The notes: a model not told the origin generated them from the letters alone. A stretch of DNA of 64,000 nucleotides from Sphaerobacter sp. (GCA_029961075.1 JASBVL010000128.1:1-64000); one strand, 5' to 3'. Positions 8,164 to 17,578 are shown, counted from the stretch's first letter. Program-made: numbers and translations.

Positions 8164-8817
8164 ATGACGCACGACGTCGCACCGATGATCGCACGGGTAC
8201 CGGCCGGCGCCGTCCGCGCCGAGCCGCACCCGCTCGCGCGCGCGCTGGCCGAGCGCCAGCGCGGGCTGTCCCGCGCGCTCGGCCGCCTGGCGGAGAGCCC
8301 GGCGCTGGCCGCGGCCACGGATCGCCTGCTCGCCACGCTGCAGGCCGGCCGTACCGTGCTGGTCGCGGGCAACGGCGGCAGCGCCGCCGCGGCCCAGCAC
8401 TTCGCCTCCGAGCTCGTCGGGCGCTTCAAGCGCGAGCGCGCGCCCTATCCGGTCCTCGCGCTGACCACCGACAGCGCCGTCCTGACCGCGGTGGCCAACG
8501 ACTACGGCTACGACCAGGTGTTTGCCCGGCAGGTGGCGGCCTTCGGCCGACCGGGCGATCTCCTGGTCGCCATCAGCACCAGCGGCGAGTCGGCCAGCGT
8601 GCTGCGCGCGGCCGCTGTCGCCCGCGAGCGCGGCCTCGGTGTCATCGCCGTCACCGGCGCGCGCGACAGCGGCCTCGCGCGCCTGGCCGATCTGGCGGTG
8701 CGCGTCCCGGTGGCCGACACCGCACTCGTGCAGGAGGTGCACATGATCCTCACCCACCTGCTCTGCGACCTCATCGAGGCCGAGCTGGCCGCCGGGAGCG
8801 GAGGCGGCCGCCCATGA
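8164..8817 (+). CDS. gmhA: Sedoheptulose-7-phosphate isomerase (first copy)
   Basis: A 217-residue SIS-domain protein, matching GmhA, which converts sedoheptulose 7-phosphate to D-glycero-D-manno-heptose 7-phosphate. Diagnostic segments are VAGNGGSAAAAQHFASEL and the phosphate-binding ISTSGESASVL, with a C-terminal EVHMILTHLLCDLIE typical of the family. The N-terminus is about 25 residues longer than minimal GmhA. AGGAG at 8151-8155 supports this ATG; an upstream ATG at 8157 is in another frame. First gene of the cluster; its stop overlaps gmhB (ATGA). Confidence 0.9.
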   Translation: MTHDVAPMIARVPAGAVRAEPHPLARALAERQRGLSRALGRLAESPALAAATDRLLATLQAGRTVLVAGNGGSAAAAQHFASELVGRFKRERAPYPVLALTTDSAVLTAVANDYGYDQVFARQVAAFGRPGDLLVAISTSGESASVLRAAAVARERGLGVIAVTGARDSGLARLADLAVRVPVADTALVQEVHMILTHLLCDLIEAELAAGSGGGRP

Positions 8818-9452
8818 CCGCGCGGGCCATCTTCCTCGATCGGGACGGCACCCTGGTGCATCGGCGGCACTATCCCTCCCGCCCGGAGCACCTGCGCCTG
8901 TATGCCGGCGTGACCCCGGCCCTGCGTCGCCTGCAGGCCGCCGGGTTCCGCTTGGTGGTGGTGACCAACCAGTCCGGCCTGGCCCGCGGCTACTTCACCG
9001 AGGACGACCTGCGCCGGATGCACGACCACCTGGCGGCCGAGCTCGCGCGCGGCGGCGTGCGGCTCGACGGCATCTACCACTGTCCCCACCACCCGGATGG
9101 CGTGGTCCCGGCGCTGGCCCGGCGCTGCGCCTGCCGCAAGCCCGCGCCCGGGATGCTGCACCGCGCCGCCCGGGAGCTGGGCCTCGACCTCGGCCGCTCC
9201 TGGCTCGTCGGCGACATCCTCGACGACGTCGAGGCGGGCCGGCGCGCCGGCTGTCGCACCGTCCTGGTCGATCTCGGCACCGAGGCACTCCCGGGCGCGG
9301 CCGAGCGGTGGCCGGACTTCGTCGCGCGGGACACGTCGCACGCGCTGCGCATCATCGGCGCGGTCGAGGGGCTGGGGCCGACGACTGAGCTGGCCTACCG
9401 GCCGGCGCGCTGGCGGGCCGCGCGCGAGGTCGCCGTGGGAGGAGGCGGGTGA
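8814..9452 (+). CDS. gmhB: D,D-heptose 1,7-bisphosphate phosphatase
   Basis: A 212-residue HAD phosphatase. Motif I is FLDRDGTLV, motif II VTNQSG, and the GmhB zinc loop is present (CPHHPDG, then RRCACRKP). It removes the C1 or C7 phosphate of heptose bisphosphate, the third step of activated heptose synthesis. Histidinol phosphatase is the near relative, but the zinc loop and the context favour GmhB. Its C-terminus runs some 25 residues beyond the family core. It overlaps both neighbours by a few bases, indicating translational coupling. Confidence 0.9.
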   Translation: MTARAIFLDRDGTLVHRRHYPSRPEHLRLYAGVTPALRRLQAAGFRLVVVTNQSGLARGYFTEDDLRRMHDHLAAELARGGVRLDGIYHCPHHPDGVVPALARRCACRKPAPGMLHRAARELGLDLGRSWLVGDILDDVEAGRRAGCRTVLVDLGTEALPGAAERWPDFVARDTSHALRIIGAVEGLGPTTELAYRPARWRAAREVAVGGGG

Positions 9453-10966
9453 TGGCGCGGGCGGTCGAGGTCGTGCGGCGCTTCCGGCGGCTGCGGGCGC
9501 TCGTCATCGGCGACGCCATGCTCGACAGCTACCTGGAGGGCACCGCCGCGCGGCTCTGCACCGAGGGACCGGTCCCGGTGGTCCGCAAGACGGCCGAGGC
9601 GCGTGCCCCGGGCGGCGCCGCGAACACGGCCGCGAACCTGCGTGCCCTCGGCGCCGAGGTCGTCTTCCTGGGGCTCATCGGGCCGGATGGCGCGGGGGCG
9701 CTGCTGCGGGAGGCCCTGGCCGCCCACGGCGTCGACGACGGCTGGCTGGTGACCGACCCGGCCGTCAGCACGCTCCATAAGCTGCGCATCCTGGCCGACG
9801 GCCAGTACGTCGTCCGCTTCGACGAGGGGGACACGCGCGGCGGCGCGCCCGCGGCCCGCGCCCGGCTGCTGGCCCACCTGGAGCGCGCCTTCCCCGCCTG
9901 CGACGTGGTGGTCGTCTCCGACTACGGCTACGGCACCGTCGCCGACGAGTTAATCAGCCGGCTGCGCGCGCGCCGCACCGCGCGCCCCTGCCCGCTGGTG
10001 GTCGACTCCAAGGCCCTGCACCGCTTCCGCGGGGCCGCCGCGACGGTCATCACGCCCAATCACCGGGAGGCGCGGCTGGCGGTGGAGCCGGGGGCCGAGG
10101 AGCCGGCCGCGCTCGACCTGGCGGCGGTCGAGCGGCTCGGCCGCCGCCTGCTCGACCAGATCGACGCGGCCCACGCGGCGATCACCCTCGCGGCCGACGG
10201 GGTGCTCCTGCTCGGGCGCGACGGCGCCACCCGGCACCTTCCGGCGCACCCGGCCGGGCAGGCCAGCGCCGTGGGGGCCGGCGACACCTTCGCCGCCGCC
10301 CTGGCGCTGGCGCTGGCGGCAGGCGCCGACGTGGTGGAGGCCGCGCGCATCGGCGTCGACGCCGCCGGCCTCGCCGTCGCCCGCCAGCGCACCGCGACCG
10401 TGCCCTATCAGGACCTCCTGCGGCGGGTCAGCCGGCGCGACGGCGCCGGCCGACCGGCTAGCCCGCTCGCCGCCCGCCGGGAGGTCGTCGCCCGGCTCGA
10501 CGCCGCGCGGCGGGCGGGCCGGACCATCGTCTTCACCAACGGCGTCTTCGACATCCTCCACGCCGGGCACGTCGAGTTCCTCCGCCGGGCCAAGGCGCTC
10601 GGCGACCTGCTCGTCGTCGGCGTCAACAGCGACCGCTCCGCGCGGCGGCTCAAGGGGCCCGGGCGCCCGTTCACCAGCGAGCGCGACCGGCTCGCGCTGG
10701 TCGCGGCGCTCGAACCGGTAGACGAGGTGCTCCTCTTCGACGAGGAGACGCCGGCGGCCCTGATCCGCGCGCTCCGGCCGCACCTCCACGTCAAGGGCGG
10801 CGACTACGCCGATGTGCCCCTGCCGGAGGCCGACGCGGTCCGGGCGGTCGGCGGGCGGGTCGTGATCCTGCCGCTGGTCGGCAGCGAGAGCACCAGCGGC
10901 GTCATCGACCGGATCGTGGCGCTGAGCGCCGGCGGCAACCCCGGCCAGAACGGAGCACGCCCATGA
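9452..10966 (+). CDS. hldE: Bifunctional heptose-7-P kinase / heptose-1-P adenylyltransferase
   Basis: A 504-residue fusion. The N-terminal PfkB-type kinase (about 1-315) ends with the anion-hole motif VGAGDTF near residue 275. The C-terminal nucleotidyltransferase starts at about residue 350 with TNGVFDILHAGH. HldE makes D-glycero-beta-D-manno-heptose 1,7-bisphosphate and, after GmhB acts, ADP-heptose. Length is about that of E. coli HldE with both halves intact. ATG 9452 overlaps the preceding stop (TGATG) and has GGGAGGAGG upstream; a GTG at 9449 is the alternative. No HldD epimerase is visible nearby. Confidence 0.93.
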   Translation: MARAVEVVRRFRRLRALVIGDAMLDSYLEGTAARLCTEGPVPVVRKTAEARAPGGAANTAANLRALGAEVVFLGLIGPDGAGALLREALAAHGVDDGWLVTDPAVSTLHKLRILADGQYVVRFDEGDTRGGAPAARARLLAHLERAFPACDVVVVSDYGYGTVADELISRLRARRTARPCPLVVDSKALHRFRGAAATVITPNHREARLAVEPGAEEPAALDLAAVERLGRRLLDQIDAAHAAITLAADGVLLLGRDGATRHLPAHPAGQASAVGAGDTFAAALALALAAGADVVEAARIGVDAAGLAVARQRTATVPYQDLLRRVSRRDGAGRPASPLAARREVVARLDAARRAGRTIVFTNGVFDILHAGHVEFLRRAKALGDLLVVGVNSDRSARRLKGPGRPFTSERDRLALVAALEPVDEVLLFDEETPAALIRALRPHLHVKGGDYADVPLPEADAVRAVGGRVVILPLVGSESTSGVIDRIVALSAGGNPGQNGARP

Positions 10967-12123
10967 CCGCGCCGGGGATTGCCCGACCGCTCGATCAGCG
11001 CTGGGCCGCGGCGCGCCAGGTGCTCGTCATCCGGCTGGACAACCTGGGCGACGTCCTGGTCACCACGCCGGCCATCCACGCCGTCCGCGCCTCGCTCCCG
11101 CAGGCCGCGATCACGCTGCTGGCCAGCCCGGTTGGGGCCCAGGCGGGCCGGCTCAACCCGGACCTGGACGACGTCATCGTCTACCAGGCGCCTTGGATGG
11201 ATCCCTGGCTGCGCCTGCCGCACGACAGCCAGCGCGAGCAGGCGATGATCGCGCGGCTCCGCGCCCGCGGCTTCGACGGCGCCATCATCTTCACCTCGTT
11301 CCGCCAGAGCCCCTTGCCCGCGGCCTACCTCTGCTACCTGGCCGATATCCCGCTACGCGTGGCCGCCTCGATCGACGGCCCCGGCTCGCTCCTCACCACG
11401 CGCCACAAGCACCCCGAGCGCCCGATGCACGAGGTCGAGCGCGGCCTCGACCTGGTCGGCGCCATCGGGATGACCACCGACGAGCGCGACCTGGTGCTGG
11501 CGGTGCCCGACCGCGCCCGCGCGGCCGTGGCCGACCGGCTCGCGGCCGCCGGTGTCCTGGGCGACCGGCCGCTGGTGGTGCTGCACCCCGGCTGCTCGAT
11601 GCCGGCCCGGACCTACCCCTGGGACCAGTACGCCGAGGTCGCCCGGCTGCTGATCGAGGACCTGGGTGCCACCGTGGCGCTGACCGGCCTCGCGGCGGAG
11701 CGGCCCCTGGTGGCGCGCATCCGGGCCCGGCTCCGCCACGCGCTCCGCGCGCGCGCGCTGCCCCTGGCCGGGGCGCTCGCGTTCCCCGAGCTCTGCGCCC
11801 TGATCGCCGCGGCCGACCTGACGATCACCAACAACACCGGCCCGATGCACGTCTCGGCCGCGGTCAAGACGCCGGTGGTCGCGCTCTTCGCGCTGACCAA
11901 CCCGCCGGAGCAGTGGGGGACGTGGCGGGTGCCCCACCGGCTGCTCTACCACGACGTTCCCTGCCGCCTCTGCTACAGCCGGGTGTGCCCCGTCGGCCAC
12001 GAGTGCCTGCGTCGCGTGACGCCCGCGATGGTGGTGGCGGCCGCGCGCGACCTGCTGGCCTCCTCGGCGCCGGCCGCGGCGACGGGGGCGGCCGCCGCCC
12101 CGCACGAGCGGAGGGGGCCATGA
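10963..12123 (+). CDS. Family 9 glycosyltransferase (heptosyltransferase-like), first of three
   Basis: A 386-residue GT9 enzyme. The N-terminal Rossmann domain has LDNLGDVLVTTPAIHAVR with the family aspartate, and the C-terminal donor domain has TNNTGPMHVSAAVKTPVVALF. Near the C-terminus is a four-cysteine motif, CRLCYSRVCPVGHECL. GT9 enzymes transfer heptose from ADP-heptose. The acceptor is unknown; a lipopolysaccharide core is unlikely unless this organism has an outer membrane. Overlaps hldE (ATGA). Confidence 0.88.
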   Translation: MTAPGIARPLDQRWAAARQVLVIRLDNLGDVLVTTPAIHAVRASLPQAAITLLASPVGAQAGRLNPDLDDVIVYQAPWMDPWLRLPHDSQREQAMIARLRARGFDGAIIFTSFRQSPLPAAYLCYLADIPLRVAASIDGPGSLLTTRHKHPERPMHEVERGLDLVGAIGMTTDERDLVLAVPDRARAAVADRLAAAGVLGDRPLVVLHPGCSMPARTYPWDQYAEVARLLIEDLGATVALTGLAAERPLVARIRARLRHALRARALPLAGALAFPELCALIAAADLTITNNTGPMHVSAAVKTPVVALFALTNPPEQWGTWRVPHRLLYHDVPCRLCYSRVCPVGHECLRRVTPAMVVAAARDLLASSAPAAATGAAAAPHERRGP

Positions 12124-13205
12124 GCGGCTGGCGGGAAGCGCGCAACATCGCCGCGCTGCGGCTCGACAACGCCGGCGACGTCATCATGCTCGGCCCCGCC
12201 CTGCGCGCGGTCAAGGAGACCTCGCCGGCCGCCCGCATCACCCTGATCGCCAGCCGGGCCGGGGCGAGCGCTGCCCCGCTGCTCCCCTGGGTGGACGACG
12301 TCATCGTGTGGCGGCCGGTCTGGCAGGATGTCGGCGGCCAGATCCCCTTCGACCCGGCGCGCGAGCAGCGGCTGATCGCCGCGCTGGCGGCGCGCCGCTT
12401 CGATGCCGCCCTCATCTTCACCTCCTTCAGCCAGACGCCGCACGTCCCCGGCTACGTCTGCTACCTGGCGGGCATCCCGCTGCGGGCGGGCGAGTCGAAG
12501 GAGTTCGGCGGCAGCACGCTCACCACCGAGCTGCGCGGCGCGCCGGACGAGCTGCACCAGGTGGAGCGCAACCTGCGCCTGGTCGAGCACCTCGGCTTCC
12601 CGGTGCGCGACCGGCGCCTGGCGGTGGCCCTGCCCGCCGCGGCCCGGGCGGCCGTGCCCCGCCTGCTGGCCGCGGCGGGCCTCGCGCCGGGCGCCCCCTT
12701 CGTCCTCCTCCACCCCGGCGCCAGCGCCCAGGCCCGGCGCGTGCCGGCCGAGCTGGCGGCCGGCGTGGCCCGGCTGCTGGCGGAGGCCGGCTGGCCGGTG
12801 CTCGTCACCGGCCAGCCGCGCGAGGCGGCGCTGGTCGCCGCGGTCGCGGCGGGTGCCGGGCCGCGGGTGCGCCCGCTGGTCGGGCGGACGACGCTGCCGG
12901 CGTTCGCCGCGCTGGTGGAGCGGGCCGCGCTCGTCGTCTGCGGCAACACGCTGCCGCTCCACCTGGCGGACGCGCTCCGGACGCCCGTGCTCGCGCTCTA
13001 CGCCGGCACGGACGCCGACGAGCAGTGGCGCCCGCGCGCCACCCGCTTCCGCCTGCTGCGGCGGCCGACGGCCTGCCACCCCTGCTACTGCTTCGACTGC
13101 CCGATCGGCCAGCCCTGCCTCGCCATCCCGCCGGCGGAGGCGGCCGCGGCGGCCCTGGACCTGCTCGTCGGGGCCGGGGCGGGCGTGCCGGGGGGTGGGC
13201 GATGA
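12120..13205 (+). CDS. Family 9 glycosyltransferase, second of three (divergent donor motif)
   Basis: A 361-residue paralogue of the preceding gene. It keeps LDNAGDVIMLGPALRAVK and the cysteine motif (CHPCYCFDCPIGQPCL). The usual donor-site segment (S/T)N(D/N)TGPxH is replaced by CGNTLPLHLADAL, losing the glycine. It may use another donor, depend on its neighbours, or be inactive; the sequence does not decide. Start and stop both overlap neighbouring genes by 4 nt (ATGA). Confidence 0.85.
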   Translation: MSGWREARNIAALRLDNAGDVIMLGPALRAVKETSPAARITLIASRAGASAAPLLPWVDDVIVWRPVWQDVGGQIPFDPAREQRLIAALAARRFDAALIFTSFSQTPHVPGYVCYLAGIPLRAGESKEFGGSTLTTELRGAPDELHQVERNLRLVEHLGFPVRDRRLAVALPAAARAAVPRLLAAAGLAPGAPFVLLHPGASAQARRVPAELAAGVARLLAEAGWPVLVTGQPREAALVAAVAAGAGPRVRPLVGRTTLPAFAALVERAALVVCGNTLPLHLADALRTPVLALYAGTDADEQWRPRATRFRLLRRPTACHPCYCFDCPIGQPCLAIPPAEAAAAALDLLVGAGAGVPGGGR

Positions 13206-14269
13206 GCGCGCCGCCGATCGGCCAGCCGCGCCGCGTGGCCGTGCTCCGGGCGCTGCACCTGGGAGACCTGCTGCTCGCCGTGCCGGCGCTGCGGGCGCTC
13301 CGGGCGGGCTTCCCCCAGGCCGAGATCACCCTGATCGGCCTGCCCTGGGCCGCGGCGTTCGTCGAGCGCTTCCGCCACTACCTCGACCGCTTCGTCCCCT
13401 TCGGCGGCTACCCCGGCATGGGCGAGGTCCCGCTGGACCCGGCGCGGGTGGAGCGCTTCGTCGCCGACCAGCGTGCCGCCGGCTACGACCTGGTGATCCA
13501 GATGCACGGCAACGGCCGCACCAGCAACGCCTGCGCCCTGGCGCTCGGCGGCCGGGTCACGGCCGGCTACTACGTCGGCGCGCGCCCCGCCGGGCTGACC
13601 GTCGCGGCCCCCTACCCGGACGACTGCCCCGAGGTGGAGCGCAACCTGCGCCTGGCCCGGCTGCTCGGCTGCCCCGACCCAGGGCCGGCGCTGGAGTTCC
13701 CCCTGCACGCCGCCGACCGGGCCGAGGCCGCGCGCCTGCTCGCGCGGCTGCCGTCCGGTGGGCCGCTGGTCGGCATCCACCCCGGCGCCCGCCCCCCGGC
13801 GCGGCGCTGGCCGCCGGAGCGCTTCGCCGCGGTCGCCGATCATCTGGTCGACCGCCTCGGCGCGCGGGTCCTCCTCACCGGCAGCCCGGAGGAGGTCGAG
13901 ACGGCACGCCGGGTCGCGGCGGCCATGCGGGCGAGCCCGCTGGTGCTGGCCGGGCAGACCTCGCTCGGCGGGCTGGCGGCGCTGATCGCCCGGCTCGACC
14001 TCTTCCTCAGCAACGACACCGGCCCGGCCCACCTCGCCGCCGCGCTCGGCACGCCCAGCGTCACCCTCTTCGGCCCGGCCGATCCGGTCCGCTGGGCGCC
14101 GCTCGACCGGGCGCGCCACCCCATCGTCCGGGTGCCGGTCGCGTGCAGCCCCTGCCCGCACTGGGAGTGCCCGATCGACCACCGGTGCCTGCGCCGCATC
14201 ACGCCGGAGATGGTCGCGGCCGCCGCGACGCGGCTGCTGGCGACGGGAGCGCTGGCATGCGACGCCTGA
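13202..14269 (+). CDS. Family 9 glycosyltransferase, third of three
   Basis: A 355-residue GT9 enzyme with RALHLGDLLLAVPALRALR at the N-terminus, the intact donor motif SNDTGPAHLAAALGTPSVTL, and the cysteine set CSPCPHWECPIDHRCL. It is more distant from the other two, notably through its QMHGNGRTSN segment after the first domain. It probably adds a different heptose residue. The ATG overlaps the previous stop, and the stop overlaps the next gene by 13 nt. Confidence 0.88.
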   Translation: MSAPPIGQPRRVAVLRALHLGDLLLAVPALRALRAGFPQAEITLIGLPWAAAFVERFRHYLDRFVPFGGYPGMGEVPLDPARVERFVADQRAAGYDLVIQMHGNGRTSNACALALGGRVTAGYYVGARPAGLTVAAPYPDDCPEVERNLRLARLLGCPDPGPALEFPLHAADRAEAARLLARLPSGGPLVGIHPGARPPARRWPPERFAAVADHLVDRLGARVLLTGSPEEVETARRVAAAMRASPLVLAGQTSLGGLAALIARLDLFLSNDTGPAHLAAALGTPSVTLFGPADPVRWAPLDRARHPIVRVPVACSPCPHWECPIDHRCLRRITPEMVAAAATRLLATGALACDA

Positions 14270-15348
14270 AGATCCTGATCTGGCACATCCACGGCAGCTA
14301 CCTCAACGCGCTCGCCCGCATCGAGCACGACTGGTACCTGCCGGTCAAGCCGGGGCGACCCGAGGGCTACGGCGGCCGCGGCGCGACCTTCGACCTGCCC
14401 GCCGCGGTCCGGGAGGTCCCGGCCGCGCGGGTGCGGGACCTGGATCTCGATCTGGTCATCTACCAGACGCCCAAGAACTGGTTCGAGGACCGCTTCGAGA
14501 TCCTGTCCGAGGCGCAGCGCCGGCTGCCGAGCGTCTACCTGGAGCACAACACGCCCCGGCCGGACGCCGTCCACACCCGCCACCCGGTCGACGACCCGAG
14601 CGTGCTGCTCGTCCACGTCACGCACTACAACCGCCTGATGTGGGACAGCGGGCGCACGCCGACGGCCGTCATCGAGCACAGCGTCGCCATCGACCCCGCG
14701 GTGCGCTACACCGGCCGCCTGCCGCGCGGCGTCGTCGTCGCCAACGGGCTCCAGCGGCGCCGGCGCATCGCCGGGTTCGACCTCTTCCTCCAGGCGCGCG
14801 AGCACGTCCCGCTCGACGCCATCGGCATGGAGACCGAGGCGTTCGGCGGCCTGGGCGATGTGCCCTATCGCGCCCTGCACCGCCGCGTCGCGGAGTACCG
14901 CTTCGTCTTCAGCCCGATGCGCTACACCAGCCTCCCCCTGGCGGTCATCGAGGCGATGACGATCGGTGCGCCGGTCGTGGCACTGGCGACCACCGCGTTG
15001 CCGACCGTGATCCAGGACGGCGTCAACGGATTCGTCTCGTGCGACCTCGACGAGCTGATCGACCGCATGCGCTTCCTGTTGGCGCACCCGGAGGAGGCGG
15101 CGCGCCTCGGCGCGGCCGCGCGCCGCACGGCCCAGGAGCGCTTCGGGCTCGACCGCTTCCGGCGCGACTGGAACGCCGCCTTCGCCCGGGTGCTCGGAGA
15201 CGCGGCCCTCACCCCGAGCGGAACCGACCCCTCGCCCAACCGTGGGAGAGGGGAGCGGTTCGGCGTTTCGTCCCCCCTCGCCCAACCGTGGGAGAGGGGG
15301 TTAGGGGGTGAGGGCGATCCCCACCTGCCGGAGAGGACGGATCCCTGA
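14257..15348 (+). CDS. Glycosyltransferase (GT-B, group 1-like) with repeat-derived C-terminus
   Basis: A 363-residue protein. The second half resembles GT-B enzymes: FSPMRYTSLPLAVIEAMTIG, then APVVALATTALP and GVNGFVSCD, the E-x7-E-like region. The first half (KILIWHIHGSYLNALARI) is less typical. The last 45 or so residues come from two tandem palindromic repeats (15207-15314) read in frame, so the ancestral stop was probably lost upstream. The stop overlaps the next start (TGATG). Acceptor unknown. Confidence 0.8.
   Translation: MRRLKILIWHIHGSYLNALARIEHDWYLPVKPGRPEGYGGRGATFDLPAAVREVPAARVRDLDLDLVIYQTPKNWFEDRFEILSEAQRRLPSVYLEHNTPRPDAVHTRHPVDDPSVLLVHVTHYNRLMWDSGRTPTAVIEHSVAIDPAVRYTGRLPRGVVVANGLQRRRRIAGFDLFLQAREHVPLDAIGMETEAFGGLGDVPYRALHRRVAEYRFVFSPMRYTSLPLAVIEAMTIGAPVVALATTALPTVIQDGVNGFVSCDLDELIDRMRFLLAHPEEAARLGAAARRTAQERFGLDRFRRDWNAAFARVLGDAALTPSGTDPSPNRGRGERFGVSSPLAQPWERGLGGEGDPHLPERTDP
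15207..15314. repeat. Two tandem CCCTCTCCC-type palindromes inside a coding region
   Basis: Core copies at 15228-15253 and 15274-15299, both the variant with CTCGCCC, each followed by a purine-rich tail. They are translated in frame as the C-terminal tail of the glycosyltransferase at 14257-15348. Confidence 0.85.
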
Positions 15349-16670
15349 TGGCGACCCATCGTCCGCGACCGCTGCGCATCGCCTTCCTGAGCGAGCACGC
15401 CAGCCCGACCGCGCTGCTCGGCGGGCAAGACGCGGGCGGGCAGAACGTCTACGTCGATGAGGTCAGCCGCGCGCTCGGCCGCCTGGGCCACGCCGTCGAC
15501 GTCTTCACCCGGCGCGATCGCGCCGACCTGCCCGAGACGATCGACTGGGCGCCCGGCGTCCGGGTCGTCAACCTCCCCGTCGGGCCGCCCGGCTTCCTGC
15601 CGAAGGACGCCCTCTGGCCGCTGATGCCCGTGTTTCGGGACGCCGTCCTCGGGTTCCTGGCGCGCGACGGCGCGCGCCCCGACCTGATCCACGGCAACTT
15701 CTGGATGTCCGGCTGGGTGGCGGTCGAGCTGCGCCGCCGTCTCGGCCTGCCCGTCGTCCAGATCTTCCACGCCATGGGCCTGACCAAGCGGCGCCACCAG
15801 GGCGCGGCCGACACCAGCCCCGCCGCGCGCGTCCGCGTCGAGCGGGACGTCACGCGCGCGGTGGACCGCCTCATCGCCCAGTGCCCGGCCGAGCGGGCCG
15901 AGCTGGTGGAGGACTACGGCGCGGACCCCGCGCGGGTGGCCATCATCCCGTCCGGCGTGGACCCGACGCTGTTCGCCCCGCTGGACCGCGCCGAGGCGCG
16001 CCGGCGGATCGGTCTCGACACCGCCGATCCGCTGGTCGTCTACGTCGGGCGACTCCTGCCACGCAAGGACGTGCGCAACCTGGTGCGCGCGCTCGCCCTG
16101 CTCGTCCGGCAGACCCATCTCCCGGTCCGCCTGCTCGTCGTCGGCGGGGAGACGGTCGAGCCGGACCCGCGCGCGACGCCCGAGATCGGCGCGCTCCAGT
16201 GCCTGGCCGCGGAGCTGGGGGTCGCCGACCGGGTGATCTTCACCGGCAAGCGCCAGCCGCGCGAGCTGGCCGCCTACTACAGCGCCGGCGACGTGGTGGC
16301 GACGACGCCCTGGTACGAGCCCTTCGGCCTCACGCCGCTGGAGGCCATGGCCTGCGGCCGCCCCGTCATCGGCTCGGCCGTCGGCGGCATCACCTTCACG
16401 GTGCGCCACGGCGAGACCGGCTTCCTCGTCCCGCCCCGCGCCCCGGAGGCGCTCGCCCGGCGCCTGGCGCAGGTGCTGACCGACCCCGCTCTCGCGGCGC
16501 GGCTGGGGCGCGCGGCGCGCAGCCGCGTCGCGCGGGACTTCACCTGGGAGCGGGTCGGGACACGCACCGCCGCGCTCTACGCCGCCCTGCTGGCGGAGCG
16601 GGCGCGCGGCGGCGAGCCGGCACCGCGCGCGACGCTGGCGCGGGTGGCTGAGAGGACGGGGAGGGCGTAG
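15348..16670 (+). CDS. Family 4 glycosyltransferase (sucrose-phosphate-synthase-like)
   Basis: A 440-residue GT-B enzyme. The N-terminus LLGGQDAGGQNVYV is the acceptor/donor loop seen in sucrose-phosphate synthase and MshA-type enzymes. The C-terminal domain has VVYVGRLLPRKDVRNLV and the E-x7-E motif in YEPFGLTPLEAMACGRPV. It probably adds a hexose to the glycan made by this cluster. The start overlaps the preceding stop by one base. Donor and acceptor cannot be read from sequence. Confidence 0.88.
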   Translation: MATHRPRPLRIAFLSEHASPTALLGGQDAGGQNVYVDEVSRALGRLGHAVDVFTRRDRADLPETIDWAPGVRVVNLPVGPPGFLPKDALWPLMPVFRDAVLGFLARDGARPDLIHGNFWMSGWVAVELRRRLGLPVVQIFHAMGLTKRRHQGAADTSPAARVRVERDVTRAVDRLIAQCPAERAELVEDYGADPARVAIIPSGVDPTLFAPLDRAEARRRIGLDTADPLVVYVGRLLPRKDVRNLVRALALLVRQTHLPVRLLVVGGETVEPDPRATPEIGALQCLAAELGVADRVIFTGKRQPRELAAYYSAGDVVATTPWYEPFGLTPLEAMACGRPVIGSAVGGITFTVRHGETGFLVPPRAPEALARRLAQVLTDPALAARLGRAARSRVARDFTWERVGTRTAALYAALLAERARGGEPAPRATLARVAERTGRA

Positions 16671-16672
16671 CC

Positions 16673-17578
16673 GTGGCGCTGGTCGATGTCCTGATCCCCA
16701 CCTACCGGCGCAAGACGGGGTTGGCGGTGGTGCTCGCCAGCCTGCTGGGGCAGACCTTCACCGACTTCGACGTGATCGTCTCGGACCAGACGCCGCCCGC
16801 GGAGAGCTATCTGGCGAGCCCCGAGATCCAGACGCTGGTCCGGGCGCTGCGCTGGCACGGCCACCGGGTCACGCTGCACCGGCACCTGCCGCCCCGCGGC
16901 ATGGCCGAGCAGCGGCAGTTCCTGCTGGAGCAGAGCCGGGCGCCCTACGTCCACTACCTGGACGACGACGTCCTGCTCGATCCGCCGGTGCTGGAGCGCA
17001 TGCTCGGCGTCCTGCGCGCGGAGGGCTGCGGCTTCGTGGGGTGTCCCGCGACCGGCCTCAGCTATCTGGACGACGTGCGGCCGGCGGAGCAGGCACCGTT
17101 CGCGATGTGGGAGGGGCCGGTGCGGCCGGAGCCGTTCGCTCCCGGCGCGATCCCCTGGGAGCGGCACACGGTCAACAACGCGGCCAACCCCCTGCACCTG
17201 GAGCAGCGGCACTGCCGGGGCGGGCGCGTCGTGCGCTACAAGGTGGCCTGGGTCGGCGGGGCCAACGTGCTCTACGACCGCGCCAAGCTCCTCAGCGTCG
17301 GCGGCTTCTCGTGGTGGGACCGCCTGCCGCCCGAGCATGCCGGCGAGGAGGTGGTCACCCAGTTCCTCCTGATCCGCTACTACGGCGGCTGCGGCATCCT
17401 GCCCAGCGGCACCTACCATCTGGGCCTCCCGACCACGGTCGCCGAGCGCCGCTGCAGCGCGGTCGAGCTCTTCGCCGAGCTGATCCGCGAGATCGAGTCG
17501 TCGCCGGGCGGGCCCCGCCGCGGCGACCTGACCCACCGGAACCGGGGAGCGACGGAGGAGGAGCGGCCATGGGCCTGA
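16673..17578 (+). CDS. Family 2 glycosyltransferase
   Basis: A 301-residue GT-A enzyme. The N-terminal VDVLIPTYRRKTGLAVVLAS is the nucleotide-sugar site, and YVHYLDDDVLLDP supplies the DxD metal motif. A later VAWVGGANVLYDR resembles the acceptor region of related enzymes. No membrane helix is seen, so it acts at the cytoplasmic face. It starts with GTG two bases after the previous stop, and its end overlaps the SDR gene by 10 nt. Confidence 0.87.
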   Translation: MALVDVLIPTYRRKTGLAVVLASLLGQTFTDFDVIVSDQTPPAESYLASPEIQTLVRALRWHGHRVTLHRHLPPRGMAEQRQFLLEQSRAPYVHYLDDDVLLDPPVLERMLGVLRAEGCGFVGCPATGLSYLDDVRPAEQAPFAMWEGPVRPEPFAPGAIPWERHTVNNAANPLHLEQRHCRGGRVVRYKVAWVGGANVLYDRAKLLSVGGFSWWDRLPPEHAGEEVVTQFLLIRYYGGCGILPSGTYHLGLPTTVAERRCSAVELFAELIREIESSPGGPRRGDLTHRNRGATEEERPWA

